From Homalodisca vitripennis (lineage: Eukaryota > Arthropoda > Insecta > Hemiptera > Cicadellidae): 64,000 bases of DNA. The position numbers and the translations under genes are program-made. The stretch covers positions 194,671,501 through 194,735,500 of the forward strand of contig NC_060207.1 of NCBI RefSeq assembly GCF_021130785.1. The letters are read 5' to 3'. Positions 46,201 through 52,959 of the stretch are shown here, in pieces; positions within the stretch are counted from its first letter, which is position 1, and each line of letters starts with the position of its first letter. Below the pieces are notes generated by a model, which did no database searches, was not told where the DNA came from, and worked only from the letters and a program-made list of their open reading frames with translations.

Positions 46201-47548
46201 GTCAGTGGTTAGTTGTTGTAAGCAAACGTGATATGTCTGGGTTCTTTAATTCTATTTATAATTATTAATCTTAATTTCATTAAGTACATATCTGTAAGAT
46301 AGTGTGCTTGAAGTCGACAAACAACATGTTAGTTGCAATTAAAATGTGGTGGTATGATTAATTCACTTAAGTTTGTAGTCTATGTGTTAAGTTACAGTTA
46401 TCCACCTGAGAAAGAGACCAGATTGCAGATCTTTAAATTTAATGCTACTGTTTAGTGTTTCATTAAAAATGGGAAATGTTTGTAAAAAATGTGTTGCCTT
46501 CACAAACCCTCCATTAATAAAATACTTTTCAACAAAATAAGCAAGTTTTAAGTTACGGACGGCTCTATCTATTTACATAGATGTTACTTTTGTGAGGATG
46601 AAGCTCAGGACCATAAATGAAAAAATATTTTCTTTACTATGAAAAACGACATTTAAAATAATATGGCAAATTTCATTAAAAACATAACTGTTAAATAATT
46701 TAGAAAACCTAATAGGTAGACTGAAAAAAATGTTGACACCTTTTTGGTTAGAATTGCAGATACATGCAAAACCTTATTTATAGTGCTTTACTCCATGTAT
46801 TACCCCAGATTTTCATGCTACAATTTGCTCTCCCTGTCTGTGATCTCTGCTAAACAACCCCTTTGGCAGATGTTGGCAGACTCCTTGTAGACCATGCTTC
46901 ATTGTATGTGAAGAGTACTAACTACCTTAAAAACTAGTTCTTAAGTCCAATATTCATTTACTAAGTTTAACTTTCACAACCTGAACCAAAACAAGAATAT
47001 TAAACTGTCTAAAAGAGGAACTAAATTGTAAATGTTTCAAACCTTAAACCAACGTAATGTTTTTTAAAGAGTGAATCTTTTGAGGTTGTATTTACAGTAT
47101 TGTACTCTACTAATAAAGACCTTTAATTTGATGTACTATTCAACCTATGATCTAATTAAAGATTTTCTTCCGATTCCTTGCGGGCCACCCCCCAGACATG
47201 ACATAAAAATGGTAGTTACTTCAAAAAGTAGATTTATATGTGCAGTAATTATATACCTAGTTTTAATGTTTAACTTGTAATCGTTTGGGAATTATCAGGC
47301 CCATGTGGGACTTTATAAACATCCTGTATATTTATTAAAAAACATATAATGGCAAAGGTCTGCAATCTGTTATCCTCTAAAATTTACCCCTTCATCAATT
47401 ATGAACTTTATCAAAATATAATATGTAGTATAAAATTGCCAATTTTCCAGGTATTTTGCTTCTGCTGGAGCTGATGGTGGCTCACAATCGCAAGTGTTTG
47501 GGATCTAAGAGAGAATCCCAAAAAAATCCATCAAAGGAAGATTGTTAG
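15701..47548 (+). CDS. Ir40a: Ionotropic receptor 40a (Ir40a), 17 coding exons
   Basis: Coding exons: 15701-15761, 18335-18466, 20477-20577, 24759-24854, 28005-28141, 28424-28486, 28818-28986, 29412-29515, 29645-29735, 30681-30839, 32223-32382, 38677-38805, 39550-39650, 40798-40960, 43773-43869, 45005-45240, 47451-47548. They sum to 2097 bases, 698 residues plus stop, with every phase matching. Layout: signal peptide (1-20), amino-terminal domain, lobe S1 (about 255-371), M1 (372-394), pore loop (about 411-424), M3 (about 435-463, with YSANLTSMLA), lobe S2 and M4 (about 650-675). Ligand-site residues of glutamate receptors are kept: Arg333 in LTVTYNR and Glu524 in LIEST. The subtype call rests on remembered similarity to insect Ir40a (RLNEALALVR, GGRETFFF, LSEKLYTRYSA). 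In Drosophila, Ir40a works with Ir93a and Ir25a in dry-air sensing on sensory dendrites. Introns total about 30 kb and are full of transposons. Confidence 0.88.
16078..16680 (-). mobile_element. Tc1/mariner-superfamily transposase remnant
   Basis: On the minus strand the decayed C-terminal half of a transposase can be followed: a HISGHVNTHN-like stretch, then WQQDGAPPH, DRWIG, RSPDLTPCDFYLWG and RIEAAVATITPDTL. Stops and frameshifts interrupt it. It ends near 16078 and is abutted on its 5' side by the long-inverted-repeat element at 16682. It lies in Ir40a intron 1. Confidence 0.8.
16682..17563. mobile_element. Non-autonomous element with ~155-bp inverted ends
   Basis: Left arm 16682-16837 and right arm about 17399-17563 are inverted copies, starting AGCCCGYGACGCCCAGG read inward. 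The roughly 560-base interior has no coding signal. No target duplication was resolved, so the superfamily is open. Confidence 0.8.
18335..18466 (+). CDS. Ir40a: Ir40a exon 2
   Basis: Amino-terminal domain exon between a TTTTAG acceptor and a GTCAGT donor. It encodes 44 codons, including LSAAVKDFMLALL. Confidence 0.85.
18812..19520 (-). mobile_element. 5'-truncated RTE-like LINE with (ATG)n tail
   Basis: Minus-strand open frame 19510-18839 encodes the C-terminal part of an endonuclease/reverse-transcriptase polyprotein: FCYLGSIITDRG, then PILLYGAETWTW, then WMGHVKRM. It runs directly into about ten GAT repeats (18812-18842), the kind of short tandem 3' tail RTE-type LINEs carry. Only the 3' end inserted. 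It lies in Ir40a intron 2. Confidence 0.85.
20030..20075. mobile_element. Isolated mariner-like terminal repeat
   Basis: Matches the right terminal repeat of the element at 49172-50232 (CAAAATGGTAC, then an ACACA run). No partner end was seen nearby. Confidence 0.4.
20477..20577 (+). CDS. Ir40a: Ir40a exon 3
   Basis: Amino-terminal domain exon, phase 1 in and phase 0 out, encoding DEDLQTLLMRSLNNG through DGLDQ. Confidence 0.85.
21058..21316. mobile_element. MITE, family with AAGGTGAA/TTCACCTT ends
   Basis: A foldback element related to 27353-27670. Its left part has TTGAGTTCAGCTCAACTCCACC and its right part the inverted equivalent (GGAGCTGAACTCAAC). No coding capacity. Confidence 0.7.
21589..21674. 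repeat. (TG)n microsatellite
   Basis: Imperfect TG run directly abutting the 3' tail of the LINE at 21675-24330. Confidence 0.95.
21675..24330 (-). mobile_element. Decayed CR1/Jockey-like LINE
   Basis: Read on the minus strand, broken reverse-transcriptase pieces appear in order: a DLCKVFDCLAHAQLLNKLE segment near 23640, RGVPQGSILGSVLF near 23450, MYADDTVHLL near 23370, and KYLGITIDNCLKW near 23190. The 3' end shows an AATAAA followed by about four GAACTT repeats at 21679-21702, a LINE-type tail. Many stops show it is old. It lies in Ir40a intron 3. Confidence 0.8.
24759..24854 (+). CDS. Ir40a: Ir40a exon 4
   Basis: 32 codons in phase 0, from a TATAG acceptor to a GTGAGG donor, including YSDIYDHLESYTSAVYF. 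The next exon used in my model is 28005. Confidence 0.82.
25030..25480 (+). mobile_element. Decayed LINE fragment
   Basis: Broken reverse-transcriptase-like reading (ILGNIVPRSINIPKV, then PEKVLQAIKFLKLKQ) with stops. Probably the same kind of element as the piece at 26190-27230. Confidence 0.45.
25515..26183 (+). mobile_element. 5'-truncated RTE-like LINE with (TAAG)n tail
   Basis: An open frame of about 217 codons encodes a LINE polyprotein C-terminus: SFKYLGVTINSKN, QPVLMYGSETWT, WLGHVHRR, RPLGRPKIRW. It is followed by four TAAG repeats. The intact frame suggests a younger insertion than the neighbouring LINE debris. It is a different subfamily from 18812-19520. Confidence 0.85.
26190..27230 (+). 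mobile_element. Decayed CR1/Jockey-like LINE fragments
   Basis: Reverse-transcriptase remnants with frameshifts: FCDLSKAFDCINN near 26260, a GVP-SVLG-like motif near 26430, and a second QIGVSQGFTL-like motif near 26915. At least two overlapping old pieces are present. Confidence 0.65.
27353..27670. mobile_element. MITE, best copy of the AGGAAGGGTTAATTCAA family
   Basis: Inverted ends begin ACACATAATGTAGA and continue through a GGAAGGGTTAATTCAA-like segment for about 80 bases each. The total is 318 bases with no coding capacity. Related pieces occur at 21058, 50125, 55834 and 60390. Confidence 0.85.
28005..28141 (+). CDS. Ir40a: Ir40a exon 5
   Basis: Begins after CCAG at 28001-28004 and encodes IRYEDLVRRNLLYMFYW onward. 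Donor GTAAGT. This is where the duplicated segment begins (28056). Confidence 0.88.
28424..28486 (+). CDS. Ir40a: Ir40a exon 6
   Basis: 63 bases. Donor GTACAT at 28487 was chosen because only it joins the T of exon 7 in frame. Confidence 0.75.
28818..28986 (+). CDS. Ir40a: Ir40a exon 7
   Basis: 169 bases from a TATCAG acceptor, encoding YQVYYSQAQ through FYIPVLH. It ends the amino-terminal region. Confidence 0.87.
29183..29250. repeat. (TG)n microsatellite
   Basis: Longer version of the run at 1131-1193. Confidence 0.95.
29412..29515 (+). CDS. Ir40a: Ir40a exon 8
   Basis: Start of lobe S1 (KPPWHFVTYNND). The donor at 29516 (GTTTGT) keeps frame with exon 9. The stronger-looking GTATCA four bases later would not. 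Confidence 0.78.
29645..29735 (+). CDS. Ir40a: Ir40a exon 9
   Basis: Encodes IEYFDPPEKSQGSG through LGQIWRR of lobe S1. Donor GTAAGC. Confidence 0.87.
30681..30839 (+). CDS. Ir40a: Ir40a exon 10
   Basis: 53 codons of lobe S1: DVDLFMGDLTVTYNR, with Arg333 aligned to the glutamate-binding arginine of AMPA receptors, then EFSFLTLAD and RLNEALALVRSF. Confidence 0.9.
31564..31626. repeat. (TA)n microsatellite
   Basis: Dinucleotide run in Ir40a intron 10. Confidence 0.95.
32223..32382 (+). CDS. Ir40a: Ir40a exon 11: M1 and pore loop
   Basis: M1 is VWPLVIFTILVSGPLLFLI. The pore region contains CNWFIYAIFLRQ. Phase 1 out to exon 12, across the LINE-bearing intron. Confidence 0.9.
32877..32884. promoter_or_regulatory. 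Consensus CRE (TGACGTCA) in LINE 5' UTR
   Basis: A perfect palindromic CREB/ATF site just inside the GC-richer LINE leader, conserved in the other copy at 4786-4793. It could belong to the internal promoter LINEs need. A 12-base palindrome GTCAGCGCTGAC follows at 33004-33015. Confidence 0.4.
33355..35512 (+). CDS. LINE ORF1: PWWP, coiled coil and 26-residue repeats (4-bp duplication breaks frame)
   Basis: ATG at 33355 opens MTSMDFKVGDKV. A PWWP domain follows (about residues 4-65) with the diagnostic KGYPHWPG, then YVQFFGSHDHA and DLYLYEEN, closely like the HDGF/LEDGF family. PWWP domains bind methylated H3K36 nucleosomes together with DNA. Next comes a Glu/Lys/Gln-rich coiled coil (about 33750-34260), then six TSGIRQT repeats (34490-34970), then a basic tail ending at TAA 35510-35512. 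An AATG duplication at 33751-33758 shifts the frame; the first frame stops at 33786, and an ATG at 33752 reopens the second. The other copy lacks this duplication, so the uninterrupted protein would be 717 residues. No RRM or CCHC knuckles were seen. Confidence 0.85.
34490..34970 (+). repeat. 78-bp coding repeat array in ORF1, six units
   Basis: Six direct units of 26 or 27 codons. Each starts TSGIRQT and has NQKLEN and SPSH-like ends. Unit one and the last two have Cys where the middle units have Arg after RQT. Confidence 0.92.
35461..35470 (+). promoter_or_regulatory. Putative -1 ribosomal frameshift site T_TTT_TTA
   Basis: In the ORF1 frame the codons read CAT TTT TTA (35462-35470). T464-A470 is therefore a canonical X_XXY_YYZ slippery heptamer in the zero frame, the same as the HIV-1 gag-pol site. 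The -1 frame has a TAA at 35458-35460, just before it. It is then open from 35461 to the end of ORF2. Confidence 0.6.
35461..38421 (+). CDS. LINE ORF2: AP-like endonuclease and reverse transcriptase
   Basis: The -1 frame is open for 986 codons. The endonuclease domain shows ISILHQNIRN, LVLTEHG, GVYRPPQ, GDINIDC and LSDHKEQ (about 35540-36200), which are the N, E, D/N and H motif positions of APE-type LINE endonucleases. The reverse transcriptase shows NYRPISI, GFLKGRSTATAL, DYSKAFDC, RGVPQGSVLGPVLF and MYADD (TAC GCA GAT GAC at 37591-37602). The C-terminal region (WGPHVDILCKKL, RYGIVVWGG, HLPADFK) is typical of CR1/Jockey-group ORF2. There is no ATG before about 35782, well inside the endonuclease, so translation by frameshift or reinitiation from ORF1 is likely. 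Confidence 0.92.
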   Translation, partial: SFFITQQQDKQQNKNTIISKGKRHSSKISILHQNIRNLENKREQLNHLLHDTSPNILVLTEHGLKQNELLNTIIPGYKLVTNFCRTQHKYGGVVIFTKDDTVIEAESMSVGDLSEELTCEIAVAALNISKTNITIIGVYRPPQANLEDTLRILSQVLEQTEPHKSSVVLVGDINIDCLKVHKSKNRFEETLAAYNFNRLNLPPTRITYHSASSIDCVCTNYPIESLKVHILDTGLSDHKEQLCVLDITTEQPRQTSQIRRQINVNTLNHLKLGLAQQMWTEVYSTISADEAYNNLLNTMTMEINAACPLKKLRQRKSKTYVNYNDIEITQLKQDYLQLLRMYELTGLERNRSAMASKKKQYDLRLRKLRQESAANHIQQSSNKSKAAWEIVNSERATKRGEKNNPLIKLITEGKTIEKPEDIVEELNTYFSNIAEDTLRAASNLNQPSTRVTTPRPRLTQTKLILTDTTVREVEEIISSLKNKTSSGLDEISAKLVKHCAETIIAPLVDVINKSFKSGIFPSALKVSKVYPKLKKGISTNLSNYRPISIIPTFSKIFEKIVLKRLIDHLTQLDLLTNCQHGFLKGRSTATALTDLVEFIIDHIDKGKYTTAVLLDYSKAFDCLSHDIILDKLEALGVQETAKHWFESYLRGRSQLVELSYMENGVTRTVKSKLRSIERGVPQGSVLGPVLFILLTNDFPDYIKDYSSVVMYADDTTLLLKGDTPEDISISAYIALNMTYDYCLTNNLVANPSKTKQINFSRRGEQIPALPDIDLADQTDLLGLTLDSNLTWGPHVDILCKKLNSALYVIRRIKCISNIEAAKMAYFALFETYLRYGIVVWGGTSTTNLNRILTIQKSAIRSIANLKARDSCREEFKNLKIKTVISIYIQAVILHVDKLGLPKETRLHFHDTRHSSRIPVARQRTALYERKPSFIGAKLYNHLPADFKLLTGEALKHRLSSWLTDNPFYSIEEFLDKTKDSGLNLRT
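38514..38537 (+). repeat. (ATTCT)n LINE 3' tail
   Basis: About five pentamer repeats just after AATAAA, marking the 3' end of the LINE. Confidence 0.9.
38677..38805 (+). CDS. Ir40a: Ir40a exon 12: M3 channel helix
   Basis: 43 codons. M3 includes FVAILLSLGATYVIG, and YSANLTSML corresponds to the SYTANLAAF gating motif of glutamate receptors. Confidence 0.9.
39150..39441 (+). mobile_element. Half copy of the hammerhead-bearing foldback element
   Basis: Diverged match to the right arm of 42293-42901, ending in GACCGGAAAAATCC. Its core at 39347-39378 keeps CTGAGGA and a five-of-six-pair stem, but GAAA has become AAAA. Confidence 0.75.
39550..39650 (+). CDS. Ir40a: Ir40a exon 13
   Basis: Start of lobe S2 (RPITNLEQLAEAME, then YQLLVEKFSAS). 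Acceptor CAG at 39547-39549, donor GTGAGA. Confidence 0.9.
40190..40242. repeat. (TA)n microsatellite
   Basis: Dinucleotide run in Ir40a intron 13. Confidence 0.9.
40798..40960 (+). CDS. Ir40a: Ir40a exon 14
   Basis: Lobe S2 with Glu524 in PLIESTEDGMK, at the position of the acidic ligand-binding residue, then NVALIGGRETFFFD. Confidence 0.9.
42357..42388 (-). ncRNA. Hammerhead-like core, left arm
   Basis: Mirror image of 42806-42837: CTGAAGA, one A, GAGATC pairing with GATCTC, then GAAA. Confidence 0.45.
42806..42837 (+). ncRNA. Hammerhead-like core, right arm
   Basis: CTGAAGA (42806-42812) fits CUGANGA. A perfect six-pair stem GAGATC/GATCTC closes an eight-base loop, and GAAA follows at 42834-42837. 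One extra A lies between CUGANGA and the stem, and stem III with a cleavage site is not clear, so activity is uncertain. Confidence 0.45.
43773..43869 (+). CDS. Ir40a: Ir40a exon 15
   Basis: Lobe S2: FHLSEKLYTRYSAIAM, then LGCPFIDKFNQ. Donor GTAAGT. Confidence 0.9.
44217..44243 (+). ncRNA. Hammerhead-like core, second family
   Basis: CTGACGA, one A, GATAGC-CTT-GCTATC (a perfect six-pair stem with a three-base loop), then GAAA. It has the same extra A as the copies in 42293-42901, although the stem sequence is unrelated. Flanking element limits are not visible. Confidence 0.45.
45005..45240 (+). CDS. Ir40a: Ir40a exon 16
   Basis: End of lobe S2 (LMRLFEAGILTKIT), a charged linker rich in E, K and D, then the first part of M4 (FFILMIGHCAAG). 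Donor GTTAAT, phase 1 out. Confidence 0.88.
46232..46512 (+). mobile_element. Old half copy of the foldback element
   Basis: A diverged right-arm copy in Ir40a intron 16. It is recognisable by CACCTGAGAAAGAGA-like and GATTGCAGATCT segments; the core is decayed. Confidence 0.65.
47451..47548 (+). CDS. Ir40a: Ir40a exon 17: end of M4 and stop
   Basis: Completes M4 (GILLLLELMVAHN), has a short polar tail ending KEDC, and stops at TAG 47546-47548. An AATAAA at 47933-47938 may be the poly(A) signal. Confidence 0.88.
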
Positions 47549-49171
47549 TAAAAACGTTTCTTTAACCACTTCACTCTTCTGGTGTGTTATATGAGTATTT
47601 AAATCAACAATAACATTAGTATATCACTATTAATATTGTAGCTCACTCTATGTCAATTTGCAAAGTCTTAATTTAATAATTAAATACTACAATATTTGTT
47701 TTATTTTTAATTCCTTCTAAATAATCTGCACGGAAACCAATCAGTGGTAGCCAGAAAATATTTCACAGAAATATACTGATATTGTATGCTAATTACTGAG
47801 AATTAGCATAAAAACTCCTATATAGAAGGTATCGCATACCCTTAGTAGCTAGAGTTCCGAATATGGATTTTAAGTTAATGTTATCTCACCTGACACATTA
47901 CTTGACACACAATGTGAGTTGATAATGTTCTGAATAAAGAAGACACTAATTAATTACCAATCAAAACCATTTTATTTCACAGAATTTACAATTTTGGTAT
48001 TAGTCTTAAGTATTAGTAAATAACTCTAACAAGATTAATTAATTTCAAACAGATGCTTGTCTTTATCTTGAACTGGTAATTTATCTTGCATTACCACATT
48101 TTTATTCTGCTTTGTGGTAATATGGTTTTGTAACTTCAAGTAATTTGTTTTTTCTAGACAACAGTTTGATTTTTAATGGTAAAACAGATTTGTGATGGCA
48201 GAAACGGGTTTATAATTTATTGCAGCTTGTTTCTAACCAACTAGTATCAGTGAAATTTCCATTAGGAGATTGATTTCCTATATCGTGCCGATGTTGTATT
48301 AACTAAACAAGGTAATGTATCAACACCGGGTATAGTTTTGAAATTGTGCAGATAACAAAATTTTAGAATGGTTAAGCTCGTGTTTCATTACTTTAAGAAA
48401 ATGCACAGCCATTCAGACAAAATTATTCTTTTAACTATTTTGGAGTAGAAAATTGAAGGGTTTAAAAAGTAACATAATTATAAATATCAAACAGAAGTAT
48501 TTGAAATATTTATCATAAATATATAATTGTTTTGAATTAAAATGATTAACTTTCATATATCTAATTAATGTCAGACAAATTGTAAAATATAAAGATTTCA
48601 TGCCCATAATTCTATACAATTTTATTTTATCAGATATTATTTTTCCAAAATTTTCTCACATTTCTAATTTTTAATCATAGAACTAAACGTTTTCCATTTA
48701 AAATTAAATTAGAAATAATTATAAGATGTATGTTTGTGGCATTGCTAATAACTGATTGATAGGACATTGTTGTGAGAATCCCACAACCTTAATCTTCCTA
48801 TTGGCTGTGACTTAGTTCTTTAGCAAGAAACTATGCTTAAACTTGGCTAAACAATTTTTTTTACAGAAATGTACATAATTTTACTCAGAATGAAATTAAG
48901 AATAATGCTGTAATGATAGTTCTAAACAATTGTGCTACCCTCATTTATGTATAAAAAATCAGTTTAAAAAAATACATACAAATAACTGGTTTTATATTCA
49001 AAATGACATTGAAGTTATAAACCTAAACGTGAAAAGGTAATGGTGAAACTGACATCACAGCATATTCAGTGTTCGACAATCGTGTTTATTCACACACATT
49101 AGCACAATAAAAAATTAAATTTTCAACAAGTGCCAATAGGAGGATTAGGTATTAATACAACCCTTATCATA
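47549..49171. other. Ir40a 3' UTR and intergenic sequence
   Basis: AT-rich. Apart from the AATAAA at 47933-47938 I see no gene or repeat. Confidence 0.5.
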
Positions 49172-50232
49172 CAAGGCGTGTTTTTAAGTAACATTTTGAA
49201 ATTCCACCCCTAGAGCGTTGTGGTTGATGTCCCACGCATGCATACGGTCTACCTACCTTCATCTGTTGAGCAAGCCTCTGACGCAATTTCAGCAAAAACT
49301 CAATAATCTTTACATCTATTTATGGATATTTAAATGCATCAATCAGTTGAGAATCCTCCTGACTGTGAAATATGCATTATTTGTTCTCTTACTGCTAAAA
49401 GCATAAAAGCAGTAGATATTCACCATCCTAATTGTGAAGTGTACATACAACGAATGCTCAAAAGCATGAGAAACGGACTGGACCACAACCATATGTTTAA
49501 TTAATTTAACCACTATTTTCAACTGTTTTCGTTTTTATTCCTGAAAGCACACTAGTAAGCTTGATAGTAAAATCACTTCTTTTTCTACCTTTTCTGCGAT
49601 TACTGTTAAGCACAGAGTAAGAAAATATCCTGATAAGAAAATTAAAAGTTTTAGTAAAAATGTAATTTTAACTATACATTTTAGAAAATATTAAGTATAC
49701 AGTGCTTGTTCAGTACTGTAATATAGATATAAAAGACAAAGTTACTATCTAAAATTTACTATAAATTTAAAGACTGTTATAAAACCCATCTTAATTGTCT
49801 TTTGACAGAAGTAGGCTTCTCAGACCTGTGTAAGTATATTTATTTCCTTGATCAGCAAAATGAGACAAAATTAACTGTGACACAAAAGTACTAAGACCGT
49901 AATAAATTACAATGTCCATAAATATACACTTTTTGAAAATTTTCAGCAGCAAGGTAAACACAACATTGGCATTGAAAATATAATTCACTCGAACCAGAAG
50001 TGCTCATACACTTGTAAAGCCCACGAAATTGCTACAAAGCCGTACATAATTACTAGTTGTGTATTAATGTAGATCAAATATGGGGTAGACTCAAATAAAA
50101 ATAAAATAACTCAATATTCACATTGAATCAATCCTTCCCATAATAGCTACATTATGTGTAAAAATAAAATTGTTACAATAAGTTTATTTTTCTACACATA
50201 TCAAAATGGTACCTACCGAAAAACACACCTTG
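49172..50232 (+). mobile_element. Decayed mariner-like element with TA flanks
   Basis: Inverted ends (CAAGGYGTGTTTTT read inward) flanked by TA at 49170-49171 and 50233-50234. Near 49340-49500 a degenerate transposase N-terminus can be followed in shifting frames (IHHPNCEVYIQRML-like). A MITE-end fragment lies inside at about 50125-50165. The rest is AT-rich and not coding. Confidence 0.65.
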
Positions 50233-50234
50233 TA

Positions 50235-52906
50235 TATTAAATTCAGTGTGTAACATAATGATAACCTATAGGTAATGTCCAATAACAGAATGACAAACCA
50301 CATTAGACCTGTATCCAAACAAGTTAAAAAGAAATTCCCAAGGGAACTTCTGAATTTCCTTTAATAATTAAATAAAATACTGTGAATGAAAAAAGTCTGT
50401 GCAATAATAAGTAGGCTAATATTTTTAAAACCCAATAATGATATCATCTTTGTTTAAATTATCAACATTTTTACTCTTTTATTTTTACTTATTAATATTG
50501 TATCCAATTTTAATTTGACTACTGAAGTTTGATTTAATATATTTTCAATATTTAAAAACTGTAAAATACATTTAACATAAAATAAAACAAAATAAATAAG
50601 TAATAACTGTAAAGATTAAAAATGTTATGTTATTTTTCAAACATATTTTTTTGAAATTAACTTGTAAATGGTATATTTTCAAAGCAAAACAATTACTTTA
50701 TGGACAATCTCATTTTTAGTCATTCATATAAAATATAAGAACTAGTGATTGTGCGTTATCTAGTGAAATATAGTTTATCTGTTAGTCTAGCATAAATTTT
50801 ACCTAAAAATAACACATTTTGTAAAACTTATACATTTCTACATTATTAACAATTCTTCTTTTTATTATAAATAAATAATATTAATATTTTGTATACCGCA
50901 GATGACATTACCATTACCATAGTGCAATGAAGTATTACATCAAGCACTAACATTAAAATGGTTTCTAAGAGTTACCGAGTTTCTAGTAAATTTGAAACAA
51001 ATTTACTTTGCAATAATGATAAGAAAAATATTAAGTTTTAAGGAAGGTAAAAAGAAGGAAGAAGTAGTTATTTTTTAATACGAATAAAGCACATTTAACA
51101 TATTATATAAATAAGCACCTATTTATTCGCAAGAAGTTTAAGAAAATTACAAATGTCTCTTCGTTAGAAAAATGACAGGACTCAAATTATACAAAAAAAG
51201 AGATAAGTACAACAATTAAGTTTCCTACTAGAGAGACTTTTTAATGAAATCTTGGCATTGTAGATGTTTTAGGTTCCTTGATAAGTCAGTTAATATATTT
51301 ATTCCTGATCAATATTTTTATTTCTTTTCTTCCTTTGCCAAAACAAAAAATATTTTAAAATGGATTCTACTCACTGTTAAAAAAGTAGAAATAATATACC
51401 GTTACACTGTCAAATATTTGGAAAGAGTCTAAACTGAACAATTTTTCATATAAACTAATTGCATAATGCCGCACAATAAAGCAAAATTATGATTGTAATT
51501 TATAAAATACACATACAATGGAAATGTTTACTGGACATAAACCTGCATCACACGTGATTGATAGTAAAAATAAAGAAAAATATACATGGTAACGATAAAT
51601 TCGACTTATACTGGTAAAATAAATAAAATGTAGGAACTAGGAACAAAATTGTACTCCAATAATCAGTTTTCCTCTATTACACCACTTAAAAAACACAACT
51701 TTTCAATTTTTAAAGTAATTGAAAGATGAAGATTACAATAAAAACACTTGAATTTCTCACCTCAACAATTTCTTTTTTAAGTACTTAATTTCATTTAAAA
51801 ACAACAATATATTCAGATTTTACTATATTTAGGCACTTACACTCAGTACTTCAAACAGTTTAAACCCAAAAATGTCAGCCAATCCACTCAGTCGTTATTT
51901 TTCGATGACACTACCACAAAATATTTAAACTGTTACAGTCATAGAAAATTAACAGTACCTGTATTTAACCAACAAAATACAACAAATTTACAGCATACTA
52001 TTAGGTTTACAGATAATCTGTACGTTCAAATTAATATGATAAACAATCAAAATTGTTATAACAAAACAGATATTACTAAAATTTGGCATTCAATTAAAAA
52101 TATAAATTGTCTACAAAGGATGTAATGATGCAATGGCAGTTTAATTAATAACATGTTATTCCTTCCAGTATAAATAAATAAAAGTATTTATAAATAAAAA
52201 GACCTCTTTCTGTCCACTGAAAAATTACATTACAAAACCACTCTTGGATTTGGTTAATCAGAAGATTAAATTACAATTAATATAGGCACATATTCTGCTT
52301 CTGAATAAATATAAGAAAATATATGAAAAACACATACAGCTGTACATCAGATTCAAAACTGATTTGCCAGAAATATTTAAAATCAAATTATTTTGAAAAC
52401 CTGAATAATAAAGTAGTAGACCAACTATAGTATATTAAGACACATAAAATTTGTTTCACGTAGTATGAGATAGACCTAACAAAATAATACTTCTACAATA
52501 AAGATTAAAATCTACAAAGTACGATCTGTATATCGCAATCATTCCCTGAGCTATCTACCCCCACAGCACTGAAATACATTTGGTATTCTATTATGTTACT
52601 TTAATTCCAATAATTTAATCACTAAAACAAAAGAGATCTAAACTAACTGATTTGTTTTGTTATTTTTGATCATTTTCGCTTACAAATCCATTGAAAGAAC
52701 TTTGTAAACGAGGAACATTTGGAATCAACACAGCCAAATAATCTTTGACTCATCAATCAAATTTAAACGAGACCGATAACACTCCTAAAAAAGATAAGTG
52801 CAAGCACACTTGATTAATAGCAAAATATTCAACAGCACCATCTACTCGCTCTATACATTTGTGCTCGCCCGAGAAGATGATCAACAATTAGTTGTTGAAG
52901 TGGACG
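50235..52906. other. Intergenic between Ir40a and AdSS
   Basis: Strongly AT-rich. It probably includes the AdSS 3' UTR at its right end. No exon, RNA gene or clear element was found. Confidence 0.45.
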
Positions 52907-52959
52907 TTATTCAACGTTGATAATGGATTCTCTACCCTTGCCCACACCGATCCACCTCA
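52907..52959 (-). CDS. AdSS: AdSS last coding exon
   Basis: Acceptor CAG at 52962-52960, then [16 protein letters not shown] and TAA. Confidence 0.92.
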
